Assembly: GCF_010560025.1 (NCBI RefSeq)
Contig: NZ_SAIY01000013.1
Span: 62,001 to 126,000, forward strand
Direction: 5' to 3'
From: Verrucosispora sioxanthis
GTDB lineage: Bacteria > Actinomycetota > Actinomycetes > Mycobacteriales > Micromonosporaceae
DNA length: 64,000 nucleotides
In this document: one piece after another, positions 16,268-24,565 of the stretch
Position numbering within the stretch: position 1 is the first letter of the stretch
Layout: the number at the start of each line of letters is the position of its first letter
Notes under the pieces: model-generated
What the model saw: the letters and a program-made list of their open reading frames with translations, nothing else
Database searches by the model: none
Told to the model about the DNA's origin: nothing
Position numbers and translations under genes: made by a program

Positions 16268-18757
16268 CTACCCGCAGGGATCGTCCATGGTGTTCGTGCG
16301 GGTGCTGACGAGATACCGGTGCTGGCTGAGGAGCACGTCATCGCGGCTCAGTTCATAGCTGAGCAGCCGGCCGGTGGCGTCGAACAGCAGGGTGTCCTGC
16401 CGGCCCTCTCGGTCCTCGGCCCGAAAGGCGGCCCCGCGCTGCCCGGCCTCATCAACGTACCTGCCGACGAAGTCGATCCCCGGCGTCCTGGCGAGTTCCC
16501 GCAGGAGCACCGACCGCTGCATCGGATCGAGCGGATGGAACTGGTAGAACCCGACGACGAGCCGCATCAGGCCGGCAGCGTCGCGCAACTCAGGTGGTTG
16601 CTTCTGGAACTCCTGCCGTAGCTGGTCGCGCAGCGCTTCCGGGCCGTCGGCCGGCATCGGCATGACGTCGGTCATTCTCCTCTCCGAGAAGACGGAGGTG
16701 ATGGTGCCGACCGGCGTACCCTCCCTGAACTCGGTCTCGACCCGCTTGCCCGACCGCTCGGGAGTGAACCACAACTCATACCGGTGGTAGCTGATCAATT
16801 CGGGATCTTCCGGGTCGCCGCTCCACGACTTCACCTCGTACTGCGCGCACGCGTACCTGCCCTGCGGGGGGTCCTCCGGCAGCGTGGCGACGTAATCGGC
16901 GAGCTTCTGGAGGGTGTCGGGCAAAGGAGCGCTACGGGCGCCGCTGTTCCGTGACGAGGCGGACGAGGGTGCCCGCGACGGAGAGATGGTCTGAGTGGGA
17001 GCGTCGAGATTGTCGTTGCGCCGATCAATCAGCGGGACCAGCCCTACCGCACCGGCCACGCTCACCAGACTGGCGAGCGGGACCGCCAAGGTGCGGAGGT
17101 GGGGCAGCCGTAGTCTGCGGCGCGGCGGCTGGGCAGGGCCGGCTGAACGGCCGTCGTGCGGTTGCCGGGGCCGCGGAGCGGGGTTGCGAGGAGTGGAACG
17201 GTCAGGCAGGGACTTCGTCTCCGATCCGACGACGCCGGTGCCGACCGGGGCCGCAGCGACGGCATCCGCGCCGACGGGGCCGGCGATCGGGTTTGTCGGC
17301 CAGCGAGCGGAAGCGTCGCCCACGGTCGGATGAGGGAGCCCGAGGTCGTGGTATGCCGATTCGGGTGTCGGTCCTGCGGGCGACGCGAGGGGACGCTCCG
17401 GCCGGGACTCGTGGATCCAGAGTGGTCGGTGACCGATGGTCAACAGCTGCTGGTCGAGCCCGCTTCCCGGGGTGCTCATGCCGTGTGGGCCGGTCCGGGC
17501 GGCGGGTGGTGAGAAGACCGGCGGTACCGTGACCGGCGGTGGGATCACCGTCGCGCTGTCCTCCTTCGGCAGAGCCTGCTGATACGCCTCCAGCGCCTCC
17601 ACCGCCAGATCCCAGCACCACCGACGTCCCGGCTCGCCGAGGTTGGTGAAGGTGAGGCAGACCAGTGCGTGGGCGACCAGCGCCAGCTTCCGCTGTTGGC
17701 GCCACTCCAGTCCGCAGTCCGCTTGCCGCGCGTATTTCAGGCCGACCCCGTGCACCCCCTCGATGAGCTGAGCGAGCCACGGCAGCAGACTTCCCGGGGG
17801 CGCGTGGTCGGGGTCGATGAGGTAGCGGCGCAGTGCGTCGGCCTGGTTCCGGGGCATCCTGTCGCCGGACTCTCCGTCGGGGGTGTGCGGTGTGATCGTC
17901 CGCAGGAGAGTGGTCAGCAGGAGGAAGTACACGTCCCGGGTGAGCGCTCCGTCGTCCCGGTAGCCGCCACAGTCAACGAGCAGGAACTGCTCGTACTGCG
18001 ATTCACCGCCGTGGCGCGGCACGAGCACGTTGCCGCCGTGGGCGTCGCCGTGGGTGTGGCCGGAGAAGTAGACCATCGACTGCCCGCTCAGCGGTGAATC
18101 GGAGCAGGTGAGCAGGTGCAGCGGGTTCGGTCGACGGACGCCGTCGAGGTCGAGCCACGCGTCGGTGGTAGCCGACACGCCGAGTTCACGGACCGCCGCC
18201 AACACCGACTCCTCGGTGGCCATCGCGGTCACCTCCTGCCGGACGAACCCACCTACGGTGCTTTCGGCTGTCGGTACACCGGCTCCGTTCGGTCCCGTGT
18301 CGGCGGCGTTCCAGTGGTTGAGCAGCGCCGCGGCGATCTCCGGGATCGCCTCCGACTGCTCGTCGTCGGTCAACTCCGCGAGGCTTCTCACTTCGTCACC
18401 ACCATTGGCGACGCGTTGGATCAACAAGCTGCGGTCGTCATCGACGCGACAGAAGCCGACCTGCTCGACGATGTGCCGTTTAGCGAAGTCCGGATGTGAC
18501 CGCTGTGCACGGCGGTGCCCGTCTGCCTGCTCTCGCGCCGAGTTGGCCGGCACCACCTTGACGATCCGCTTCTGCATCAGGGATCGGCCTCGGTCGGTGC
18601 TGGTCAACGCGAGGCAATAGAGAAGGGCGTCGCTGTACTGTGGTCCGGGTCGAAACTCTCGCACGACTCGGACGTTGCTCGCGCCGGTGAAATCCGCAAC
18701 GGCCGCGGTGATGCGCTCATCCGGGAGCCGATGGTCGTCGGCGGGTCTGTTGCCCAT
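16268..18757 (-). CDS. Kinase/phosphotransferase-like protein with transmembrane segment and extracellular C-terminal domain
   Basis: The start is taken at ATG 18757 (GAGGGAC before it); GTG 18826 is an alternative. About 829 residues. The N-terminal 350 contain HGDAHGGN (236-243) and LVDCGGY (from 260, with Asp262), the catalytic-loop and metal-binding motifs of aminoglycoside-phosphotransferase/kinase-fold proteins. This resembles the kinase-like ternary-complex-associated domain TCAD9 (tentative). A Pro-rich linker leads to one transmembrane helix (about 554-577, LAVPLASLVSVAGAVGLVPLI). The last 250 residues resemble the outer domain of CU044_5270-type actinobacterial membrane proteins (YELWFTPERSGKRVETE). 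Head-to-head with the S-4TM gene at 19004. A sensor or regulator for that effector is an attractive inference. Confidence 0.68.
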   Translation of the reverse strand: MGNRPADDHRLPDERITAAVADFTGASNVRVVREFRPGPQYSDALLYCLALTSTDRGRSLMQKRIVKVVPANSAREQADGHRRAQRSHPDFAKRHIVEQVGFCRVDDDRSLLIQRVANGGDEVRSLAELTDDEQSEAIPEIAAALLNHWNAADTGPNGAGVPTAESTVGGFVRQEVTAMATEESVLAAVRELGVSATTDAWLDLDGVRRPNPLHLLTCSDSPLSGQSMVYFSGHTHGDAHGGNVLVPRHGGESQYEQFLLVDCGGYRDDGALTRDVYFLLLTTLLRTITPHTPDGESGDRMPRNQADALRRYLIDPDHAPPGSLLPWLAQLIEGVHGVGLKYARQADCGLEWRQQRKLALVAHALVCLTFTNLGEPGRRWCWDLAVEALEAYQQALPKEDSATVIPPPVTVPPVFSPPAARTGPHGMSTPGSGLDQQLLTIGHRPLWIHESRPERPLASPAGPTPESAYHDLGLPHPTVGDASARWPTNPIAGPVGADAVAAAPVGTGVVGSETKSLPDRSTPRNPAPRPRQPHDGRSAGPAQPPRRRLRLPHLRTLAVPLASLVSVAGAVGLVPLIDRRNDNLDAPTQTISPSRAPSSASSRNSGARSAPLPDTLQKLADYVATLPEDPPQGRYACAQYEVKSWSGDPEDPELISYHRYELWFTPERSGKRVETEFREGTPVGTITSVFSERRMTDVMPMPADGPEALRDQLRQEFQKQPPELRDAAGLMRLVVGFYQFHPLDPMQRSVLLRELARTPGIDFVGRYVDEAGQRGAAFRAEDREGRQDTLLFDATGRLLSYELSRDDVLLSQHRYLVSTRTNTMDDPCG

Positions 18758-19003
18758 GTCCCTCGTTGGACCTTCCAGGGTGCGGGCGGGCGGGCCAGTG
18801 GGGGTCGCCCGTCCGGACAGCGACACGTGCCTGTGTGCCGGCTCAATCTAGCTGACTGTCGGACCAATCAGCACGTCACCCTCATCCGATCCAAAAACCT
18901 ACTAAAAGGTAACTAGTTGATCACCTCCTGTGACCTTCGCGGAACGATGGGTCACATTTAGTCCTCTGGATTTAGAATCGGTTACCGGACCCGGGAGGCC
19001 GCT

Positions 19004-19945
19004 GTGACCGACCCCGCCAAGTCCCTGCTCAGTCGCCAGACCGAACCCGAGATGATGGCCTTGCTGCGGGCCATGTCGGTCTGCCACGCCCGGGCGCAGC
19101 GGCTCGACAACCTCCGGATGATCCTCTCTATCCTGCTCGGCGTGACCGGTGCCGTGGTAGCCCTCACCGGCGTGTCGTCCACGCTGGTCACCGCCGTCGG
19201 TGCCCTGTGGGCGTTGGCGAACGCGGTCGGCTTGGGCGTCTGGTCACGCGGTCAGCTCGGCCGCGCCGCCGTGCTCCAGGAGATGTTCGACGTACGGCTC
19301 TTCGGCCTGACCTGGAATGCCGTGGCCGCCGGAGGCGAGGTGAGCGCCGCCGAGGTGAGCCGCCTGCACCGGGCGTACCGAGGCGACGAAACCTACCTGC
19401 GCGACTACTACGAGGTGCCGCCGCTGCCCAACCCGTACGACGTGCTCGCATGTCAGCAGCAGAATCTCGGCTGGGGTGCCCGGGTTCGCCGCCGTTACGC
19501 GCACACGGTGCTCGGCGGCACGGCGGTGTGGGGTCTGCTCGGAGTCGTGTTCGGCGTGACTGCCGAGCTCACCGTCTCGCAACTGCTGCTCCAGTGGTTT
19601 GTGCCGTCACTTGGTGCTCTGCTGCTCGGCCTGGAGATCTATCGCAGCCAGCGGGACGTGGTGGCCGAGCGAGAGCGGGCCTTGGCCGTGATGCAGGAGC
19701 AGATCGCCGCCACGGTCGGGCGAGGTGCCGACGCCTCTTCGGCGGAACTGCTCACCCTGGCCCGGCAGGTCCAGGATCTGATCTTTCGGAGTCGGCAACG
19801 GCAGGCCCGCGTACCCGACTGGTTCTTCCGTCGGTTCCACGCGGCGGACCGGCATGACTTCCAGGTGGCCATGGCCGCCCTCACCCGACTGCTCCAGGAC
19901 GCCCGGCTCGTGACGCCTGCCCGTACGGAGGGGTCACTCACGTGA
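19004..19945 (+). CDS. S-4TM family putative pore-forming effector
   Basis: A 313-residue protein; GTG 19004 follows GGGAGG. Four membrane helices in two hairpins are seen at about 37-57, 58-80, 168-187 and 192-213. Between them lies a cytosolic segment with DYYEVPPLPNPYDVLACQ and QQNLGWGARVRRRY (135-165). The spacing and the 'CQ..N..W...LR..Y' signature match the SMODS-associated 4TM effector family (S-4TM), predicted to make membrane pores in nucleotide-signalling conflict systems. No CD-NTase gene is nearby. Instead it is divergent from a kinase-like membrane protein, 246 nt away. Toxic pore formation is predicted from the family, not shown here. Confidence 0.78.
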   Translation: MTDPAKSLLSRQTEPEMMALLRAMSVCHARAQRLDNLRMILSILLGVTGAVVALTGVSSTLVTAVGALWALANAVGLGVWSRGQLGRAAVLQEMFDVRLFGLTWNAVAAGGEVSAAEVSRLHRAYRGDETYLRDYYEVPPLPNPYDVLACQQQNLGWGARVRRRYAHTVLGGTAVWGLLGVVFGVTAELTVSQLLLQWFVPSLGALLLGLEIYRSQRDVVAERERALAVMQEQIAATVGRGADASSAELLTLARQVQDLIFRSRQRQARVPDWFFRRFHAADRHDFQVAMAALTRLLQDARLVTPARTEGSLT

Positions 19946-19994
19946 CCCGGCGACCGATCGGATGGCCGGGGGCGCCTGCCGGTAAGCGGCACAG

Positions 19995-20013
19995 GCCGGC
20001 CATGCTGGCCGGC
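19995..20013. terminator. Hairpin between convergent genes
   Basis: Perfect 8-bp stem GCCGGCCA / TGGCCGGC with a 3-nt loop, between the S-4TM stop (19945) and the hydrolase stop (20021). It could serve both directions. There is no U-tract, as is common in actinomycetes. Confidence 0.5.
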
Positions 20014-20020
20014 GAGATGC

Positions 20021-20923
20021 TCACCGGGACTCGATCCGGCCCATCGTGCCCGGCTCCACCTGCGACCAGGACAGGTCGCCCGGGATGAGCGCGCTGCGCA
20101 GGTACGCCGTGGTGACGCGCTGGACCAGGGTGACCCGTTCCGGGCTCTCGTCGGTGGTCTCGGTGACGTCGTAGCCGGGGATGCCACCCAGCGAGTGCTC
20201 CCCGCCGGACACGACGAGCAGGCTCTTCGGCCCGGGGCTCAGGAAGTACGGGTCGGTGAACCAGTCCGGTCCGCGTACCGACAGATGTGACTTGTCCTGG
20301 TCGCCCGCGACGACCAGGGTGGGCGTCGTCATCTGCGCGAACGTCGGGCTCATGAACGGGAAGTGATCGGCCGCGAACGGGGTCAGATCGGCCCCGCCGG
20401 TGCCCGTGGTGGCTAGCAGGACGCCCGCCTTCACGCGAGGATCGGACATGTCCTCGCCCGGGGTGCCGTCGGCGTCGAGCACCCGGGCGCCGAGCAGCAT
20501 GCTCGCCGTCTGGCCGCCCCAGGAGTGGCCGGCCACCGCGATCCGGTCGTGGTCGAGTCGCCCGGCGAGCCCGGGGACGACTGCCTCGATCGTGTCGAGT
20601 GAATCGAGGACCTGGACGAGATCGGCGACCCGGATGCGCCAGATCTCCGGGTACCGAGGGTCGTCCGGTCCGACGGCCAGGGTCCGGGAGTCGAGGTGGG
20701 TCGGCTGGAGCACCGCGAAGCCGTGGGCCGCCCAGCGCTCGACGAGCGGTGCGTACATGTCCATGTTCGCGCCGAAGCCGTGCGCGAACACGACGATCGG
20801 CAGCCCGGACCCGGACAGCGGGGCGGTGACCCGGACCTGGAGGTCGGTGCCCCGGGCCGGTGCCGGCAGCACCACCGGTCGTACCGAAACCACCGGGGTG
20901 GGCTGTTGCTCTGGGATGCGCAT
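20021..20923 (-). CDS. Alpha/beta hydrolase (PAF-acetylhydrolase/chlorophyllase-like)
   Basis: A 300-residue protein without a signal peptide. Oxyanion-hole motif FAHGFGAN (about 46-53) and nucleophile elbow GHSWGGQ (Ser at about 131) are clear. The catalytic Asp is likely in VVAGDQDKSH and the His in SGGEHSLGG. The long insertion before the nucleophile resembles bacterial dienelactone/PAF-acetylhydrolase relatives. An esterase on a small or lipid substrate is expected. It is divergent from a TetR gene and the 108-nt gap carries two operator-like palindromes, so repression by that TetR is likely. Confidence 0.85.
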   Translation of the reverse strand: MRIPEQQPTPVVSVRPVVLPAPARGTDLQVRVTAPLSGSGLPIVVFAHGFGANMDMYAPLVERWAAHGFAVLQPTHLDSRTLAVGPDDPRYPEIWRIRVADLVQVLDSLDTIEAVVPGLAGRLDHDRIAVAGHSWGGQTASMLLGARVLDADGTPGEDMSDPRVKAGVLLATTGTGGADLTPFAADHFPFMSPTFAQMTTPTLVVAGDQDKSHLSVRGPDWFTDPYFLSPGPKSLLVVSGGEHSLGGIPGYDVTETTDESPERVTLVQRVTTAYLRSALIPGDLSWSQVEPGTMGRIESR

Positions 20924-20958
20924 TACTGTTGCTCCTCAGCAGGAGAGAGGATAGAAGT

Positions 20959-20999
20959 GGAACCTCGTTCCGCTTAAACGATACGGAACATCGTTCCGT
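20959..20999. promoter_or_regulatory. Two tandem TetR operator-like palindromes
   Basis: Two near-identical palindromes lie in the divergent promoter region. Site 1 is GGAAC-CTC-GTTCC (20959-20971). Site 2 is ACGGAAC-ATC-GTTCCGT (20983-20999). They share GGAAC-N3-GTTCC and their centres are 26 bp apart. They are the obvious targets of the TetR protein starting at 21032. Confidence 0.8.
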
Positions 21000-21031
21000 T
21001 TGCCAGGCATCGTGACGGAGGCCACAGGACC

Positions 21032-21616
21032 GTGCCGGCCCGCGACACCGATCCACCGACTCCCCGGAAGAGGGCAGACGCCGAGCGCAACAAGCAGGCG
21101 CTGCTTGAGGCCGCCGCCGCGGCCTTCGTCGACTCCGGCGTCAATGCCCCGGTCCGTGACATCGCCGTCCGGGCCGGCGTCGGCGTGGGTACGATCTACC
21201 GCCACTTTCCGGCCCGGGCCGACCTGATCGTCGCCGTCTACCGGCACCAGGTGCAGTCCTGCGCCCAGGCCGCCCCCGCACTGCTGGCCAACAGCCCCAC
21301 TCCGCACGACGCGCTCACCGCGTGGATCGACCTGTTCGTCGACTTCCTCGTCACCAAGCACGGCCTGGCCGAGGCGATGCACTCCGACGCCGCCGCCTTC
21401 GAGCCACTGCACGCGTACTTCCTCGACCACCTGCTCCCGGCGGTCACGTTGCTGCTGGACGCCGCTGTCGATGCCGGCCAAGTCGACCCGATCGACCCGC
21501 TGACCCTGCTGCAGGGCGTCGGCAACCTCTGCATCGGCGCCTCGGCCGACTCCCGCTACAACCCCCGCCGCCTCGCCGCCATCCTGATCCGAGGCCTCCG
21601 AACCACCCCGGTCTGA
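21032..21616 (+). CDS. TetR-family repressor
   Basis: A 194-residue protein starting at GTG 21032. The N-terminal HTH is typical (NKQALLEAAAAAF, VRDIAVRAGVGVGTIYRHF, residues about 18-65). The C-terminal ligand domain is all-helical, with SxxR and LxxGI-like ends common in TetR_C_33-type regulators. It probably represses the divergent alpha/beta hydrolase and itself through the twin GGAAC-N3-GTTCC sites. The inducer is unknown. Confidence 0.9.
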   Translation: MPARDTDPPTPRKRADAERNKQALLEAAAAAFVDSGVNAPVRDIAVRAGVGVGTIYRHFPARADLIVAVYRHQVQSCAQAAPALLANSPTPHDALTAWIDLFVDFLVTKHGLAEAMHSDAAAFEPLHAYFLDHLLPAVTLLLDAAVDAGQVDPIDPLTLLQGVGNLCIGASADSRYNPRRLAAILIRGLRTTPV

Positions 21617-21632
21617 CCGGCCGCGGTCGGTG

Positions 21633-24284
21633 TCAGGCAGCCGCTGCGAGGATGGCTCTGTTCAGGGGAACGTCTCGGAGGAAACGGACACGGGCGTCGC
21701 CGTCCAGGCTGTCGGCCTTGCGGTTCACCTCGGACGCGGCACGGATCACGGATTCCCGTGCCCCCTGCTCGTCGCCGAGCGCCTCCTGGATGCGGCTGTG
21801 TCGGTACAGCACTTCCTCCACACAGACGGCCGGGATCTTCCAGCCAGCCGTCCTGATGTGGTCGACGGCCAGCTCGCTGAACGCCATCGCCTGCGGAAGC
21901 ATGTCCTCCAGGAGGTGCCACTCGCCGAGCAGTGACAGGGCGGCTATCTCACTGCGCCGCATGCCGGTGCGCCGCGTCTCAGTAAGCGTCTCATTGAGAA
22001 CACTCAGTGCCTTCCGCATCATGGCGGGGGCGCTGGTGGCCAGCGCGATGAGACTCGCTGCGTAGAGATTCGCGACGAGCGGGGCAAGGTTCGCCTGCCA
22101 CGTCGCCTCTGCCTCGCTCCGGGCCTGTTCCAGAAGCGCGAGTCCGCCGGAGTCGTGCTGGTCCAACGCCCTCCGACTACCGAGATACGCGAGGTTGACC
22201 GCGTGCCAACCGTCCGGCTCGCCGGCGTCGTGTAGCGCTGTCGCTTCGGTCAGCAACCGTTCCGCCTCTGCGTAGTTGCCGACAGCGGTCTCCACCTGCG
22301 CCAGGTAGTTGAGGCCGATCGGTAGTAGACCGAGCGCCGGCCTGCGGCGGACGTCGGGCACCGCGGCCCGCAGACGGGTGAGGGCTGGCCCGAGCCGGCC
22401 CGCATCGAGAAGGCTGACCCCCAGCTGCAAAGCGGTCATGTGCCGGGCACGTTGCAGGACGGGATCGTCCCCGTCGTCGGCGAGGGTGTCAGCGGCCTCT
22501 TCGGTTCGGCGGAGTACGTCGAGGCCAGCCTCGACGTTCACCTTCGGCAGTTGCCGTCCGTACTCACAACCGGCCAGGAGGATGTTCTTCGGATCGCCAC
22601 TGTCGAGTGCGGTCTCCCAGGCGTCCTGGAGTGGGCCGATCGCGGCCGGGACGCCACGGGTGTAGAGCAGAACCTTGCCGTGCAGATATCGCACCCGGAC
22701 CTGGAGCGCCTCGTCGTTGGCGGTGCGGGCGGCCTCCAGCGCCTCGGCCGACAGCGCCTCGAGACGTACGGTGCCATCTGCCTCCGGCCGGGTACGCCAG
22801 CTCAACTCACTTGCGGTCAACAGCAGCTCGATCAGCTGGGCGCGTAGCCGGTCGGCATCCGGCACCGGTGCCGCGTGCCTGACATCGTGCAGACCCTGCT
22901 CGGCGATCGCGATGACCTCGCGGGTGGACGCACCGGTCCCAGCCAGGCGGCAGGCGGTATCGTGCGCCACCTTCGCTGCCGACAACCAGTCGCCACCGAG
23001 CCGGTGATGCCGGATCAGGTCCAGCGCGAGCTCCTGGTTCATGTCGGCGAAGTTCCTTGAATGCTGGTACAGGATGCGGCCCACCTTGCGATGCCGCTCG
23101 CGGCGCTGCCGCTCGGTCTGGTCTCGGTAGAGGGTTTCCTGGAGCAGATCGTGCTCGAAAGAGTAACGATCGGCGTTCAGCACGTCGTCCCAGTCATCGG
23201 CTCCGACCGGGTACAGCATGCCCGTCTCGGTCGCCAGCCGGTGTAGCCGATGCGCCACCACGTCGTGGTCCTGTCCCGCGATGTGTGCCACCACACTGCT
23301 GTGGAATGAGCGGCCCTGTACAGCCGCGATGGACAGCAGGCGTAGGTCCTCCGAGGACAGTCTCCGCAGTCGGGCCTGAATCACCAACCGGACGCGGGTG
23401 AGCAGGGCATCTGCGTCGTCCTCCGCTCGCAGGCTCACCTTTCCGGAGACATCGTCAGCGGCGGGTAGCGCGGCAAGCGGTCGTCCCTTGCCGAGGCAGT
23501 AGTGCAGTAGAAGGGGATGCCCGCCGGTCTGGTCAACGAGCCGCCGGGTCACCTGGGCAGACGTCGACCCGGCGAGCAGGCGACCGAGCTGTTCGACGGC
23601 GGCAGGCGGTAGACCGCCGAGCCGGACCTGACGGGCACCTTGCAGTTGCAGGTCGTCGATCAGTTGCTGGGCAGCGGGATTGTCGGGTGTCTCGTCGTGG
23701 CGCAGCGCCAATACGAACAGCACCGGCTCGCTCTGCACGGCGCGGGCAAGGTAGGACAGCGCAGCACAGGAACTCCCGTCGATCCGATGCACGTCGTCGA
23801 TCATCACGACGGCAGGGTGCTTCGCCCGCAGTAGCGCAAGCGTTGCCTCCGCCATCGACCGGGCAGCCGTGCGGTGGTCCACCAGCGGCGCGCCGGGCAC
23901 TGGTCCCGACAGGGATTCAGCGACCATCTTCAGCGCTTCCCCCACGCCAGGCACCATGGTCAGCAGTTCGGGCCACCGGGTCTTCATTCCTTCGCCGGAG
24001 CGGCGCAGCAGGCGGCGGTGGCGCGGTGTGCTCTGCTCGATGAGCCACGCGAGATCGACCAGAGGTCCGTAGGCGGCAAGGTGTCCTACCTGGGCGTGGC
24101 AACGCACCGACAGGAATGTCGGCGCACCTCCCGACTCGGCGATTTTCGCGAGCAGTGCGCTCTTGCCGATGCCCGCCGAGCCGTCGATGACGAGGAAACC
24201 CCCACGGCCTGCGCAGGCCGACTGCACCTGGGTCATCGCGACCTCGAACTCGCGTTCGCGATCGACGAAGGTGTCCACCGGCAT
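21633..24284 (-). CDS. Large AAA/STAND ATPase with TPR-like C-terminus, no LuxR HTH
   Basis: An 883-residue protein. P-loop GSAGIGKS (35-42) and Walker B VVMIDDVHRID (159-169) define an AAA_16/STAND ATPase of the kind that begins LAL-type LuxR regulators. After about residue 400 the protein is alpha-helical with repeated TPR-like units (for example YAEAERLLTEATALHDAGE). Unlike LAL regulators it ends without a LuxR helix-turn-helix (last residues NRAILAAAA). It could be a signalling ATPase or a regulator that lost its DNA-binding domain. It converges with the TetR gene, 16 nt apart. Confidence 0.8.
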   Translation of the reverse strand: MPVDTFVDREREFEVAMTQVQSACAGRGGFLVIDGSAGIGKSALLAKIAESGGAPTFLSVRCHAQVGHLAAYGPLVDLAWLIEQSTPRHRRLLRRSGEGMKTRWPELLTMVPGVGEALKMVAESLSGPVPGAPLVDHRTAARSMAEATLALLRAKHPAVVMIDDVHRIDGSSCAALSYLARAVQSEPVLFVLALRHDETPDNPAAQQLIDDLQLQGARQVRLGGLPPAAVEQLGRLLAGSTSAQVTRRLVDQTGGHPLLLHYCLGKGRPLAALPAADDVSGKVSLRAEDDADALLTRVRLVIQARLRRLSSEDLRLLSIAAVQGRSFHSSVVAHIAGQDHDVVAHRLHRLATETGMLYPVGADDWDDVLNADRYSFEHDLLQETLYRDQTERQRRERHRKVGRILYQHSRNFADMNQELALDLIRHHRLGGDWLSAAKVAHDTACRLAGTGASTREVIAIAEQGLHDVRHAAPVPDADRLRAQLIELLLTASELSWRTRPEADGTVRLEALSAEALEAARTANDEALQVRVRYLHGKVLLYTRGVPAAIGPLQDAWETALDSGDPKNILLAGCEYGRQLPKVNVEAGLDVLRRTEEAADTLADDGDDPVLQRARHMTALQLGVSLLDAGRLGPALTRLRAAVPDVRRRPALGLLPIGLNYLAQVETAVGNYAEAERLLTEATALHDAGEPDGWHAVNLAYLGSRRALDQHDSGGLALLEQARSEAEATWQANLAPLVANLYAASLIALATSAPAMMRKALSVLNETLTETRRTGMRRSEIAALSLLGEWHLLEDMLPQAMAFSELAVDHIRTAGWKIPAVCVEEVLYRHSRIQEALGDEQGARESVIRAASEVNRKADSLDGDARVRFLRDVPLNRAILAAAA

Positions 24285-24429
24285 CGGACCCCCTATGCAT
24301 CAGTTTCGCCTCCTCAATCCTGTCAGCACCGGTGCAACCTGGACCTCCTCCGGCCGGCTCTCCGTCATGGCACTACTGTCAGCCCGCACTCGGCCGCGGT
24401 GATCAATGTGGCGGGGTTGGGCGCGCACT

Positions 24430-24447
24430 CTCGGGGTGAACCCCGAG
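24430..24447. promoter_or_regulatory. Hairpin in the divergent ATPase/acylase intergenic region
   Basis: CTCGGGG (24430-24436) and CCCCGAG (24441-24447) are separated by TGAA. The hairpin lies in the 281-nt gap between the leftward ATPase and the rightward acylase, where no gene is seen. It may be a leader hairpin or a stray terminator; nothing else in the gap is recognisable. Confidence 0.35.
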
Positions 24448-24565
24448 GCGGGTGGCGTTGATCCCCGATTGCCGGATCGGTCAATGTCGTTAGCCTCGGT
24501 TGGGCAACGAGTTGACCGGGCACAGTCGACACCACGGGGAGACGTCCCATGAAGAGAGCTGTCCG

